From positions 68,618,991 through 68,682,990 of the forward strand of contig JALGPY010000003.1 of NCBI GenBank assembly GCA_023055425.1: a stretch of 64,000 nt of DNA. Direction: 5' to 3'. This DNA comes from Linanthus parryae. Taxonomy: Eukaryota; Streptophyta; Magnoliopsida; Ericales; Polemoniaceae. Shown here in pieces: positions 11,384 to 24,628 of the stretch; position 1 is the stretch's first letter, and the number at the start of each line of letters is the position of its first letter. The notes below the pieces were generated by a model. That model did not search any database, was not told the DNA's origin, and worked only from the letters and a program-made list of their open reading frames with translations. Position numbers and translations under genes: made by a program.

Positions 11384-13283
11384 ATGGAGCGCAAATATGA
11401 AAGAATCAAGCAGCACGGTCAGACTTCCAACAAGAGGACAAAGAGGAAGGCTAAGAGGAAGATCACCATTCATGGATAAGATTTAGAAGATACAGCCAGT
11501 TTCCATGAGACTTCAACTCTCACAAAGAAGGTCAAGATGAAAAGGAAGTTCAAGAAGAACCAGTGGCTGAGTCAGAATCTGAGTCTGCTACAAAAGAAGT
11601 TGTGAACAACAAAGAACAAGGGAGTAAGGATCAGGGAGAAGAATAAGCAAGAAGAAGAAGGAAGTGGCTCCTAAAAAGGTGAAAAGAAGAGTGTTCCATC
11701 CTCAAAGGAGAAGAAAGCTGATGAGAAGAACGGTGAAGCAACTCCAGATAAGAAAAGAATGAAACACAGTTCAGTAAAGACCGAGAAGACTACAAATTGT
11801 GCTAAGATCTTGTTCCCTGATTTTTGGCTTGTTAATTCTGAGGTTAAGACTGTATGGATGGATGGATATGCATCATCCAAAGTATCGTTCTGTAGTCTAA
11901 TCAGGACCGAATTGTTGGATTTATTGGACATAGACTACATTAAGAATTTGAGGAAATCATCTAATGGGAGTCTGTTAAATCCATCATCTGAGGCTTACCG
12001 TAGGCTGACCAGAAATTTGTATCTGAACTTATTTCAAGAATTGGATAATAGTGACAAGTATATTCTAACATCTAAAGTGGCTGATGTTGATATTAAGTTG
12101 GAACACAGGGTGTTTGCCAAAGTTTTGGGAGTACCTAAAAAGTATAAGGTTAGTGATCAGCATGATAGGAAGGAGATTTTGGAGAAGTCCAAAGCCTTGT
12201 TTTTCTTGGAGGGAACCCCTATTGAACCAAAACAGTTAACATACTATGTGTTTACATGTGATGCTAAAATCTTGTTTTCTATGATTATGAGGTGTGTAGT
12301 TCCCAGGGAGTATTCAAAAGAATTGGTGACAGATAAGGTGTTGATTCTGATGTATGTAATATGTCAAGGGTTTTAAATTAATCTACCTACTGCTGTGATG
12401 GAGCATATGGTATTATGTGGCACTAGGACTAGGAACCATTCCCTGCCTTATGCCAATGTATTACCTTTGTTTTCCAAAAATTTTGGAGTCTCTTGGGAGG
12501 ACGAGGAGAAGATTACTATTGGTTTTGGGTTGGGATATGAGGCATCTCTTCAAAGGATTGGGATAGTACACACTGTCAAGGGAAAGTGGAAATTTTATTC
12601 TGAATTGAGTGCTAAAGAGCTGAAAGAGAAGGAGTTTATCAATCCTAGAGCTGCTACAACCCCCAAAGTGTCTGGTAATTTGGATTTGTCTCATATACTG
12701 GATAGGGTTTAAGTTTTGGAAGATGGAGTGGTGGATCTGAGACAAGGGTTGTTTGACCTGTCTACTGATTTCACTAAGTTCAAAGGTTTGGTGAACCATA
12801 AGTTAGACATCATTATGCAAAGGTTTGAACCTAGAGAGATACCCTCTTAAGAAAGTAGAGAAACTAGCATTGATTGAGATGAAGTACTTGGAGAAGCTCT
12901 CAAGAAGCAGAAAGAAGGAGAAGAAGAAGAAGAAGAAACCAGTTCCTATTGTTCTTACTTCTGAGGATATTTTTTATCAATCTGAGAATGAGGCTGGTGA
13001 TGAGGAAACTGTTGCAGAGAATGTTGAAAAGGAAGCTGCTATTTTGGATAAGATTGTTCATGAAGTAGTTGAGAAAATGCAAGCTGAATCTGAGGAAGCA
13101 CAGGGTAAGGTTGCTGAAGAAAAAGTAGAACACAGAGAAGAACAAGCTGAAGTTCAAGGAGATTAAGAGGCTGAATCAGTTGAAGAGGAACATGAAGAAG
13201 CTCAGGACAAGGGAAAAGGAAAAGCTAATCCTGGAAAGAAATCTTCAAAGAAGGATCTTGAAGCTGAATCTTCAAAGCCTTGA
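11384..13283 (+). pseudogene. Extra ORF after pol (env-like position), unit 1, broken
   Basis: The likely start is at 11384 (MERKYERIKQ), a basic N-terminus with a stop after about 31 codons. The best conserved block is 11759-12376 (FPDFWLVNSEVKTVW onward), then after one in-frame stop 12395-12712. It resembles the domain annotated as putative plant transposon protein in other LTR elements. The C-terminal part (12825-13166 and on to 13283) is a Lys-rich then Glu-rich low-complexity tail ending ESSKP. No signal peptide or clear membrane span is visible, so a true envelope role is not supported. Sireviruses commonly carry an ORF of this kind downstream of pol. Confidence 0.65.
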
Positions 13284-13674
13284 AGCCCAATCTTCTTTTT
13301 CTTTCTTCCATTATTTTTCTTACAAGTCATGAAGTTTGTTTAAATTCTCTTTTTATCTTAAAAACACTCTGAACTAGATCTTACATTTATTCTACTCTTT
13401 TGATGAAACTCAAAAAGGGGGAGAAGATTATGTGTTTTTGTGTTAAGTCTTGTAATAATTTTGAGTAGGATGCTGAATAATTTTGTAGGATGCTGGTTGG
13501 TTATGGCTATGCTATGAAATTTTTTGTTTCTAAGGTGCTATATTATGTTTAAATGTGATCTTTAGTTTAATAATGTTACTGGTATTGGTGAATCACTTGT
13601 GTTTTTGAGCTGCAGGAAATTTGTTCATAATCTTGATTTCAGTAATGTGTTTTGTCTTTCATCAAGGGAGAGAT
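13284..13674 (+). other. Sirevirus 3' untranslated region with polypurine tracts, unit 1
   Basis: A purine tract CAAAAAGGGGGAGAAGA lies near 13410-13427 and a second, AAGGGAGAGA, near 13663-13673, directly before the LTR start TGATAG. The second is placed to prime plus-strand synthesis. The first is a stronger tract but no LTR start follows it. Confidence 0.6.
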
Positions 13675-13716
13675 TGATAGATCTGAAGTTCTTTGATATT
13701 CCTTAATGATGCAAGC
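13675..13716 (+). repeat. First 42 bases of the Sirevirus 3' LTR, unit 1
   Basis: TGATAGATCTGAAG matches the start of the 5' LTR. The fragment ends with CAAGC, the target site of the LARD insertion. Confidence 0.85.
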
Positions 13717-15000
13717 TGATAAGTCCTTAGTTGGAGCTATATTTCTTAGTTAATACACTACTATTTTGCGTGATTTCCGACAATGAGATGAGATTTTGGC
13801 CGTGTTTGTGAAATATTATTGAGTGTGAGCTTTTTGAGCGTTCATCGTTAAATCCGGGCGTTTCTCGTATATTTTGTTGCTTTTATTGTGATATGATCGC
13901 GGGTTTGTGTTTCGTGTTGTGATTGGAAGGAATAGGACGCGAGGATCAAAGGTGGTGAAGAAACGAGCTTCGGAAATAAAGAAAGCAAGGAAAACTCAAG
14001 AAAAGAAGCCAAGAAAAAAGCTAAGGCAGCAACTCTTTCCAAGAAGAGAAAAGCTCTTCCCACGAAGAAAAGACTTAGCCAAAATTCCAGTTCTCTTCCT
14101 GTGACATGATGCTGTCTCAAAATAGGAGGACTTTTGCAGGAAGACTTCAGACAATCTCTTCCCACGAAGAGAAAGTGTCTTCGCACGAAGAGATTGCCTA
14201 GAAAGCCAGAAACGTCCGGGGTCTTTTTGCAATTATTAGAAACTTTGTTATATCATTCTAGGAACGTATTTAAGTGTGTTAGGTCGACTTTTTGAGTAGT
14301 TTTTGACGGTAGACACATCTTTTGGAGATCAAGAAGCTATTGGGAGAGCTTAGGAGCTTTGGATCATCCGTTTGGATTCTCAACTCTTCTCTTTTCTTGA
14401 TTTTCATGCTTAAACTCATGATACTTATCGTTTTGAGTATGAATATGAGTAGCTAAACGTTATTTGCTGGGAATTCTCGTTTGGTGTAGCTAGGGTTTGA
14501 TCTAAATACCATGTTTTGATGATTGTGATTCATGTTTTAGCTTAATCTCACGTAATCTTTCATTGTTATGGATTATTTACGTTTGTAATCATATTATCTT
14601 TGCGAGTAGCTAACGTAGAGATAAACTTAATTAGTTTTCACGCGGTAACTCCGTGAGGATTAGTCGGTAAGTTGAATAATCCACCTAGTCGAATCAATGT
14701 TTGGTAACTCGACATCGTTAACTAGGATCGTTAGAGTAGAATTTTGGTTTTAATGCATGCTTTAAGCTAGAATAGACTTGGTAACTCGGTTTGTTTTGGT
14801 TTAAAGTATAGTAAACTTACTTGGTAACTCGGTAAGTTTAATATTGCTTGATTGATAGTGAAAGATACGTGGTTGTTTTACAAGTCAAAACATAAATTTA
14901 GCTCAACCTAGTGAACCTAGAGAATTCCTGGTATTTTCCCTTATATTACAAAAACCCTAAAATTCATTCTTTATTAATCGTGAACTATTTCACTCAGTTA
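13717..15000 (+). repeat. Truncated LARD 5' LTR, unit 1
   Basis: The segment begins TGATAAGTCC and matches 25062-26345 base for base in length (1284 bp each) and 38145 onward. It lacks the last 176 bp of the LTR because the tandem duplication junction falls at 15000. It contains paired mini-hairpins around CTCTTCCCACGAAGAG. Confidence 0.9.
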
Positions 15001-15010
15001 TATGTCTACA

Positions 15011-15732
15011 TCTGTCTATATATATATTATTTAACTATGGAAAAATACAAAATGGATGCAATGAATTCTTCCTTACTACGCTCCATGAACATACTTTTAT
15101 TAATTAGGATTATGGATGAGATATTTTATTTTGAACCATCTATATTCTATAACTCGGAAATGACCCATAATCAATATTGTTAGTCACGGATCATATTTTA
15201 ATCTAAGAAAATTATGATTTTTAACGCTTCAGCTATGACATATATTTTATCTTTTACTATATACTCGCGATTTATAATATGGGTTTTGAATGAATAAGCT
15301 TTATTTACTGGTTCATCATATTACAAATACAAAAACATCATTTAGAAGCAACTATAAGACAACAGAAGAAAACATCTAAACTTGATGATTTCTTGTTCTC
15401 CATCTCGATTGTTTTGATAAAAATTTCTTATTTCTCACAGAATTTTCTGTTGAATTGGGCGTGAGAGGGTAATAGTACTAAGTCCAATAACAAATCTCAT
15501 CTTAAATTCATATTAGCTCTCATCTTTAAACACGAAAAGAAACATAATAGACGGTTCGTTGAAGTATATTTTCCCTCACTTATCAGAGTTAATTGAGGAA
15601 TAAATTTCCCATCTTGGGGAAATAATGTTTTATAAAAGAGCATCAATAATACAATCGTAAATTTAGTCCACGTCGGAATTGAAGAATATTACGAAGTTCT
15701 ACCCCGCGCCATTGGCACGGGGTTACGTCTAG
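15011..15732 (+). mobile_element. Helitron-like non-autonomous element (unit 2 copy)
   Basis: Duplicate of the element at 3669-4390, with the same hairpin and CTAG end at 15729-15732. Only 10 bases separate its candidate left end from the duplication junction. Confidence 0.55.
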
Positions 15733-15742
15733 TTAAAATAAT

Positions 15743-17285
15743 TGATAGATTTGAAGCTCTATGATATTTATATATGGATAAATATGTAGAAGGAGCTTAG
15801 ATTACTTGATGATGAAAGCCATAAACACAGGCTGGACATATTAGAATTATTTCTAAGTGCCAAAGCTTCAAGCTTTGAGGGACTGTAGCTATGCTTATAT
15901 ATATTTATACATGTGACTAACTGTTTTGTGCATGTATTTGATTTTGATATGAACTGAGTTATATAACTCTATATATAACACTATGCAGGCATTAGTAATT
16001 CTTGTTTTGGATGGATTAACATTATATGCAGGATTGAGTTTGATTGGAAATCAAAGTTCATTCTGATGAACTACCAGACAAGGCTTCAAAGCTTTGAGAT
16101 TCATTGATTACTCTTCACTGCTAAGTTCATTTTATTAAATCTATGTATGCAGGTTCTTTTTTTGAGATTCAGAACTTGTTATGGATAAATTATTTTCTAT
16201 TTATACTTATTCCATAATGTGTTGGTGATATATTCATCAGATAGGATGTATTAGCTGAGTTTATTTTCACACAAAACCAAGTCCTGTTTTTCTCATGAAC
16301 TGTTGGCATATTGCTGATAAGATATTGATGAAAGTTTGTCTGGATGTTGTTTGATCTTGTTTGTTGAGTGTATGCACGATTGCTGGGCGTTCCAACGTCC
16401 ATAAAAAAATCTAATAGCTATCCAACCATAGCTGTTGAAAGAATCATATCAGAGGAGAGGATTTTTAGGCATTTAGTTCCTAAAAACTCTCAGGTTGTTG
16501 CAGGTTGTTATTTAAAGAGATCCGTGCTTTGAATTTTAAGAGAGACACAGAAACTGAGACTTTTCATCGTGAGATTTGAAGAGTGCTACAAATAGGAGAG
16601 ATCAGATCATTCAAATCTTAAGATTCACCAGACCATGGAAATTGCAGAAGAAAGATCATTCATCACAGATTGAAGAACACTTCCAAGCTTTATTGCTTAT
16701 CTTTATTCTGTGTTCTTCACACTTGTACTAAACTTGTATTATCATTCTGTGTTCTTAAACCTCACAAACTAAGAAGTTTAGTTTTTCAAGTGAACAACAA
16801 AGATGTTCTTGTTGTTTCAACAGGTTGTAGCTTGAACTAAAAAGGTTGGGAACCACAAGCTGTATAGGTGAACGGTTGCTAACTTAGGCTTGAGATCTAG
16901 GGCTAAATCTGGGTGATTAATAAGAAGTTGTAATTGAATCCTGGAGGGATAAGATCCCTCAGGCACAGACTAGGTCCAATTGTGGCTGAACTCTGTAAAC
17001 TCCTTTGTGTGCTTGCTGCTTACTTCATTCGTTTTTCTTTACACTCTATAGAGGACGTTCCAAAGCTTTGAAGTTTTCCAAATCTCAAAGCTTTAAAGCC
17101 TCTGTGTTCTGCAGTTATATCTATAGTTTCTCAAAACTTTTTCAAAGCTTTGAGATATCAACTGCATACTTCACTTAAGTTTTAAAAGACTGTTTTTTTT
17201 TATCAAAAGTTAGCATAATCTATAAACCCCCACCCCCTTCTAGAGTATTTAGATCCTGCTATTTTACTTACATTACAAAATTTCA
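15743..17285 (+). repeat. Sirevirus 5' LTR, unit 2
   Basis: 1543 bp, near-identical to 4401-5941. The TATA box CTCTATATATAAC lies near 15968. It keeps the palindrome TCAAAGCTTTGAG near 16085, where unit 1 has a C-for-T change. Confidence 0.87.
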
Positions 17286-17287
17286 AT

Positions 17288-17303
17288 TGATATCAGAGTT
17301 TGG
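17288..17303 (+). promoter_or_regulatory. Sirevirus primer-binding site, unit 2
   Basis: Same TGATATCAGAGTTTGG as in unit 1, two bases after the LTR end. Confidence 0.75.
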
Positions 17304-17336
17304 GTCACTGTTTAAGGATCTAACAATCTTGTGACA

Positions 17337-20300
17337 ATGAGTAATGTAGGTGATGGAGGATTCTCACAGAGAAGAGCAGCAAATAGACCTCCACTATTAT
17401 GTGGTGATAACTTTGTGCATTGGAAGGCACTGATGAAAATGTTCATCATAGATCAAGACATGTAGTTATGGTCTATTGTTGTGAATGGCCCAAAATTGTT
17501 CTATACTAGTACCAATGAAGTCAGAACTGTCAAACCAGATGAAGATCTCTCAGTTACTGAACTAGAAAAGGTATCAAAGAATTACAAAGCTTTGAACTTA
17601 TTATATTGTTCTCTTAGTGCAAATGATTTTAACAGGATATCCAACTGTCACTTATGTAGGAACTAGCCAAGTCAAGCAGACAAAAATCAATATCCTTGTG
17701 AGACGTTATGATCTGTTTAAGATTAATTATAATGAATCCACCAAATATATGTTCAAAAGGTTTACAGATATTATGAATAACTTGGAATCCTTGGGAAAAG
17801 TTTTATAAAATGAAGAAAAAGTCAGGAAGATTCTCAGAAGTTTGCCTAAGGCAGAATGGGAGCCTAAAACAACTACAACTGAGGAGGCTCAGGACTTAAG
17901 CATCTTGGAACTTGATGATCTGCACTCATGAGATCTCCATGAAGGAGGTAGATGGTGACCTGAGTGACAACATCAAGAACCAGGCCTCAAGGCAAAGGAC
18001 AATGAAAAATCTCAAAGCCTTGAACATGAGGATGATGTGATGATGATGATGATGATGAAGCCTTATCCTTGATTTCCAAATCCTTGACCAGAATTCTGAA
18101 GAAAAAGAGAAACTTTGGAAACAAGGACTATAGCAAGAAAAATTCAGATCCTCAACCAAAAAGGATCAGAAAGGTTAATATACTTCACATTAATGTAAAC
18201 CTAAGGTTATGAAATGCTATGAATGTGGAGTTGAAGATCATCTGGTTAGAGATTGCCGTGAAAAGAAAAAAAGTATGCAATTTCCTAAGAGGGAAAATGA
18301 CAACAGAAGAAAGAAGGCAATGGTAGCCTCATGGAGTCATTCAGACTCTTCAGAATGAGATTCTGATGAAGAGCAAGCTAATCTCTGTTTGATGGTTGTA
18401 CATTAAGAAGATCACTCTACTGAGAAGCCAATTGAAGATATGGTAAAGAATCTTTTATCTAGTCCTTCTGATGTTTTACCTGAAATCCTCAAAAGCATGT
18501 TTTTGAATCAGGAAAGTTACATGAATGAGATTGATTCCTTGAAAGTAAAGGTTCATGAGCAAGCAAAAGAAAATTTAGATTTGGTTTTTCAAAAAAATTG
18601 TCTTGAAGCTACTAAGTTAAAAATTGACAGTGACTTCAAAGCCTTGGACAATATATTCAAAGCTTTAAAATCACAGGTCAAATAAGGTGTTGATTATAAC
18701 TCTCTTTTAGCTGAAAAATTTGTTGATCAAAAGAGTCATTCAGATGATTTAGAACAACATAACACTTCATTGACTAGTAAGCTTTAAGAATCCAATAAAA
18801 TTCATTCAAGTTTGCTGGCTCAGAACATAAGCTAAATCTTATGCTTGAAGGAAGTATGATGTTGTATACCAAAGTGGAATTGGTTATAATCCAAATTTTC
18901 CAAGAAGAAACCAAACCACATTTGTAAAATCAGGAAGCAGACATTCTCCAAAATGTAACTATTGTGGTAAAATTGAACATGTGAAATTATCTTGCCCCTT
19001 TAGACGGACAGAACCTCATATGATGAGGAACACCTATCCTTATCAGATTAAGGGACAAGTGAAGCAGATTTCAGTTGCAAAAGGAGTTAGACCACCTAAT
19101 ATGGTTGATTCTGTGTATGAATCCAAATTCTACACTTGGTCTAATAGCCTGTTAAGGCATTGATTGAATTTTGCAGGATGTCACTAATGCTTTCAAAGAT
19201 CATAAATGGATTTTGAATAGTGGATGTTCCATGCACATGAGTGCAAAGAAATCTTTATTCACTGAGTTTAAAGAGCAATCAGATGGAAACATCACACTTG
19301 GTGACAAAGCAAGGTGCAACATAATTGGTATAGGAAGTATTTGTAATAATTATGCATGGTCAATTTCAGATGATTATCTATTTTATGGTCTTAAGTATAA
19401 TTTATTGAGTATTTCTCAGCTCTATGATAAAAGGAAATAAGGTAGTTTTACACAAGGAGAAATGTGTGGTGGAAGATGAAAAATGAGGCAATTGCATACT
19501 CACTGCCCTCAGGTCACATAATGTTTATGCCCCATGTACTGACAAAGTTGCAAGTGAAGTTTGAAATGTCTCAAAGATTTGAAGGATGACTCAAAGCTTT
19601 GGAATAGAAAGCTTGGTCGTATAAGCATGAACACTATGAACAAACTCATCTCTAAAGATCTGGTAAGGGGATTATAAAACCTTAAATTCAAATATGATGA
19701 GATTTGCAAGGCATGTACTCAAAGTAAACAGACCAAGAGTTCATTCAAGCCAAAGAACTTTGTAAGTACTTCTAGACCTTTAGAATTGATGCACTTGAAC
19801 TTTGTGTTTTCCTATGAAGGTTTAAACACCAAACGGTAAGAGATATATGCTTGTTGTGGTTGACGATTATTCCATATTTACTTGGGTTATGTTTATGAGA
19901 GATAAGTCTGAAGCATTATATGAGTTTTCAAAGCTTTGTAAAGAGTTTCAAAATTTGAAAAATTTAAGTATAGCAGCTATTACGAGAAACCATGGTAGGG
20001 AATTTGATCAGCTTGATTTTAATTTATTTTGTGCTAAGCATGTCATCTCACACAACTTTTTTGCACCTAGAACTCCTCAGCATAATGGTGTAGTTGAGGG
20101 GAAAAATAGGACTCTTGAAGATGTTTGATCAGGCCTATTTTGAAGAAAACTCCTTATGAGTTATTCAAAGGCAGAAAGCCTACTATTGCTTATTTGAAGA
20201 CTTTTGGCTGTACTTTTTTTGTGCATAACAATGGCAAAGATAATCTTGGTAAGTTTGATGATAGAAGTGATGAAGGTGTTTTTCTTGGTTATTCTCAAAC

Positions 20301-22282
20301 TAGCAAAGCTTACACAGTTTACAATAAGAGAACTAAGATTGTAGAGGAGAGTATTCATGTGGTTTTTGATGAAAGTACTGATAATTATCTGAGGGAAAGT
20401 TTTGCAGATCTTAATTTGAATAAGTATGAGGCTGATGATGACTATGAGAATTTCAACAGAAGCAAAACTAAGCAGCAGAAACATGCAGAAGAATCTCAAG
20501 GCCTTCAAACCCCAGCTGAGCCAAAATCTCAAAGAATTGAGACTGAGACTGAGAGGAAATATGATGCTCCTTCTACTGTGTCAAGAACTTAAAGCCTTGA
20601 AGGACCATACACTTAAACGCCCAGATGAAGTTCAAATACTTATCAGATCATCCTGCAGAGAACATCATATCAGATCCAACCACTCGAACTTAGACAAGAG
20701 CTCAACTGAGGAATCTGTGTGCTTTCAGTGCCTTTGTATCACTTATTGAGCCTAAGAATGCAAAAGAAGCACTAGAAGATGCAGATTGGATCATTGCAAT
20801 GCAGAATGAGCTGAATGAGTTTGAAAGGAAAAAATTATGGAATTTGGTTCCTAGACCAAAGAATCAATCAGTGATTGGAACAAGATGGGTGTTCAGAAAC
20901 AAACTTGATGATAAAGTTAAGGTTGCGAGAAATACAAGACTGGTTGCACAGGGATATAATCAAGAAGAAGGAATTGACTATGAGGAAACATTTTCCCCTG
21001 TTGCAAGGTTAGAAGCTCTCAAAATATTTCTTGCATTTGCATCACATGAACAAATAAAGCTTTTTCAAATGTATGTCAAATGTGCTTTTCAGAATGGATA
21101 TTTACAAGAAGAAGTATATGTTGCTCAACCTCCAGGATTTGAAAATGAAACATTTCCTGATCATGTTTACAAATTAGACAAAGCCTTGTATGGAATTAAG
21201 CAAGCTCCAAGGGCTTGGTATGACAGACTCTCTAAGTTTTTACTTGAAAATGGTTTGAATAGAGGACTTGTTGACAAAACTCTTTTTTATCAAGAATCAT
21301 GAAAATGATTTTTTAGTAGTACATATATATGTAGATTATATTCCATTTGGTGCTACTAATGAGGCTCTTTCAAAAGAGTTTTCAAGTCTAATGTGCAGGG
21401 AATTTGAGATGAGCTTGATGGGAGAACTGAATTTCATTCTTTGACTTAATATGCATCAGTTGAAGAAAGGAATTTTTGTACATCAAGGAAAATACACCAA
21501 GGACTTGTTAACTAAATATATCATGTCACAGTCCAAGGTAGTTAAGACCCCTATGATTTCATCATTATCCTTGGACAAGGATACTAATGGTAAGAGTGTG
21601 AATCAAAAGGATTATAGAGGTTTGATTGGTTCACTTTTGTATCTAACTGCTAGTAGACCAGATATTATGTTTAGTGCATGCATGTGTGCTAGATTTCAAG
21701 CAGATCCTAAAAAAAGTCATTTGATTGCTGTGAAAAGGATTTTCTGATATTTGAATGGAACCAAAAACTTGGGGCTTTCGTATCCAAGAAGATCTAACTT
21801 TATGTTGAGTTGTTATTCAGATGAAGACATTGCAGGATACAAAGTAGACAGAAAGAGCACTTTAGGATGTTACCAGTTTCTTGGTTCATCACTGATTAGT
21901 TGGCATTCAAAGAAGCAAAATCCAGTAGCTCTATCAAACTGCAGAAGCTGAATACATTGTTGCTAGAGCTTGTTGCTCTCAGGTTTTATGGTTTGCTCAA
22001 CAGCTAAGAGATCTTGGATATGAATTCAGAAATGTGTCTATCAACTGTGACAATACAAGTGTCATTTCTATATCAAAGAATCCAGTTCAGCATTTAAAGA
22101 CAAAGCACATAGTTGCGAGACATCATTTTCTTAGAGATCATGCACTAAAAGGTTATATTGTTCTATCTTTTATTTCTACTTCTATGCAAATAGTTGATAT
22201 TTTCACTAAACCATTGCCAGATGAGAGGTTTGCATCGCTAAGGCTTGAATTGGGTATGTTGAACAAGGATGCATTGGTCTAG
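17337..22282 (+). pseudogene. Sirevirus gag-pol, unit 2 copy, broken
   Basis: Same domains and nearly the same breaks as 5993-10936, offset by about 11345. YVDY (mutant codon 21337-21339) and the early amber stop are shared, so these lesions predate the duplication. Private to this copy is AAT at 19216-19218, turning the protease catalytic Asp into Asn (WILNSG). Other private changes are KETPYEL to KKTPYEL near 20145 and KFRNL to KLWNL near 20830. Confidence 0.88.
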
Positions 22283-22729
22283 GGGAAGTATTAGTCTCTA
22301 TGTGCAGTATATGTTTAAATATCAAAACCTTGAGATCATACTTTCTTAAGCCTTGAATTTATGGCTCAAAGCTTTGAAGTTTTCTGTGTTGGTCTGAAAC
22401 TTCTCAAAGCTTTGAACCACTGTTAGACTACAGGAATTAAGTGGATAAGAATTCGTTTTAAAAAAAAATTGATCGTGGATTATTTTGTAATATATTCCTA
22501 GATAATAACAGAATATTTCAAAAGTTCAAAGATTTTGACAAAATATCTAAAATATCTTTGGAAATCTTTTGCAATCTCTTTTGCATGCAAATCCCTTTTC
22601 AAATCAAACTGTTCTACCTACTTTTGCCAACTTCAGGGCTTATTTCTCTCATTCTCAACTTCTATCTCTTCGTATCTTTCTCTCTCTCTCTCTCCCTCTT
22701 CTCTCTCAAACCCTGTCAAACCCTAACTA

Positions 22730-24628
22730 ATGGAGCGCAAATATGAAAGAATCAAGCAGCACGGTCAGACTTCCAACAAGAGGACAAAGAGGAAGGCTAA
22801 GAGGAAGATCACCATTCATGGATAAGATTTAGAAGATACAGCCAGTTTCCATGAGACTTCAACTCTCACAAAGAAGGTCAAGATGAAAAGGAAGTTCAAG
22901 AAGAACCAGTGGCTGAGTCAGAATCTGAGTCTGCTACAGAAGAAGTTGTGAACAACAAAGAACAAGGGAGTAAGGATCAGGGAGAAGAATAAGCAAGAAG
23001 AAGAAGGAAGTGGCTCCAAAAAAGGTGAAAAGAAGAGTGTTCCATCCTCAAAGGAGAAGAAAGCTGATGAGAAGAACGGTGAAGAAACTCCAGATAAGAA
23101 AAGAGTGAAACACAGTTCAGTAAAGACCAAGAAGACTACAAATTTTGCTAAGATCTTGTTCCCTGATTTTTGGCTTGTTAATTCTGAGGTTAAGACTGTA
23201 TGGATGGATGGATATGCATCATCCAAAGTATCGTTCTGTAGTCTAATCAGGACCGAATTATTGGATTTATTGGACATAGACTACATTAAGAATTTGAGGA
23301 AATCATCTAATGGGAGTCTGTTAAATCCATCATCTGAGGCTTACCGTAGGCTGACCAGAAATTTGTATCTGAACTTATTTCAAGAATTGGATAATAGTGA
23401 CAAGTATATTCTAACATCTAAAGTGGCTGATGTTGATATTAAGTTGGAACACAGGGTGTTTGCCAAAGTTTTGGGAGTACCTAAAAATTATAAGGTTAGT
23501 GATCAGCATGATAGGAAGGAGATTTTGGAGAAGTCCAAAGCCTTTTTTTTCTTGGAGGGAACCCCTATTGAACCAAAACAGTTAACATACTATGTGTTTA
23601 CATGTGATGCTAAAATCTTGTTTTCTATGATTATGAGGTGTGTAGTTCCCAGGGAGTATTCAAAAGAATTGGTGACAGATAAGGTGTTGATTCTGATGTA
23701 TGTAATATGTCAAGGGTTTTAAATTAATCTACCTACTCCTGTGATGGAGCATATGGTATTATGTGGCACTAGGACTATGAACCATTCCCTGCCTTATGCC
23801 GATGTATTACCTTTGTTTTCCAAAAATTTTGGAGTCTCTTGGGAGGACGAGGAGAAGATTACTATTGGTTTTGGGTTGGGATATGAGGCATCTCTTCAAA
23901 GGATTGGGATAGTACACACTGTCAAGGGAAAGTGGAAATTTTATTTTGAATTGAGTGCTAAAGAGCTGAAAGAGAAGGAGTTTATCAATCCTAGAGCTGC
24001 TACAACCCCAAAGTGTCTGGTAATTTGGATTTGTCTCATATACTGGATAGGGTTTGAGTTTTGGAAGACGGAGTGGTGGATCTGAGACAAGGGTTGTTTG
24101 ACCTGTCTACTGATTTCACTAAGTTCAAAGGTTTGGTGAACCATAAGTTAGACATCATTATGCAAAGGTTTGAACCTAGAGAGATACCCTCTTAAGAAAG
24201 TAGAGAAACTAGCATTGATTGAGATGAAGTACTTGGAGAAGCTCTCAAGAAGCAGAAAGAAGGAGAAGAAGAAGAAGAAGAAACCAGTTCCTATTGTTCT
24301 TACTTCTGAGGATATTTTTTATCAATCTGAGAATGAGGCTGGTGATGAGGAAACAGTTGCAGAGACTGTTGAAAAGGAAGCTGCTATTTTGGATAAGATT
24401 GTTCATGAAGTAGTTGAGAAAATGCAAGCTGAATCTGAGGAAGCACAGGGTAAGGTTGCTGAAGAAAAAGTAGAACACAGAGAAGAACAAGCTGAAGTTC
24501 AAGGAGATTAAGAGGCTGAATCAGTTGAAGAGGAACATGAAGAAGCTCAGGACAAGGGAAAAGGAAAAGCTAATCCTGGAAAGAAATCTTCAAAGAAGGA
24601 TCTTGAAGCTGAATCTTCAAAGCCTTGA
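22730..24628 (+). pseudogene. Extra ORF after pol, unit 2, broken
   Basis: Duplicate of 11384-13283. The conserved block is 23105-23722, followed after one stop by 23741-24085, then the Lys/Glu-rich tail 24170-24628. A one-base deletion near 24009 shifts the frame relative to unit 1, so the end of the second block differs. Confidence 0.65.

Larger units (their letters stand above)
4401..13716 (+). mobile_element. Sirevirus-type Ty1/copia retrotransposon, unit 1 copy (3' LTR cut off)
   Basis: The order is 5' LTR, methionine-tRNA-type primer site, gag with a CCHC knuckle, a second CCHC before protease, protease, integrase, reverse transcriptase, RNase H, an extra ORF after pol, a long untranslated tail, a polypurine tract and the first 42 bases of the 3' LTR. 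The extra ORF after pol, the second knuckle and the 1.5-kb LTR point to the Sirevirus group. The body has many frameshifts and stops. The rest of the 3' LTR is absent from unit 1 because the LARD LTR follows at 13717. The 5' flank AAAAT is one base different from the ATAAT target duplication seen in unit 2. Confidence 0.88.
3657..15000. repeat. Head-to-tail duplication, unit 1 (about 11.34 kb)
   Basis: This unit holds the Helitron-like end, a whole Sirevirus body and the first 1284 bp of the LARD LTR. It is repeated directly at 15001-26345. Equivalent points are offset by 11342-11347 bases throughout, so indels are few. By eye the copies differ at about one base in a hundred. At the right end the LARD LTR stops at CACTCAGTTA and sequence equal to 3657 onward starts at once. 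Confidence 0.93.

Noticed and set aside
11384..13283. A true envelope gene
   Set aside because: No signal peptide, membrane span or glycoprotein features are visible; only its place after pol suggests env.
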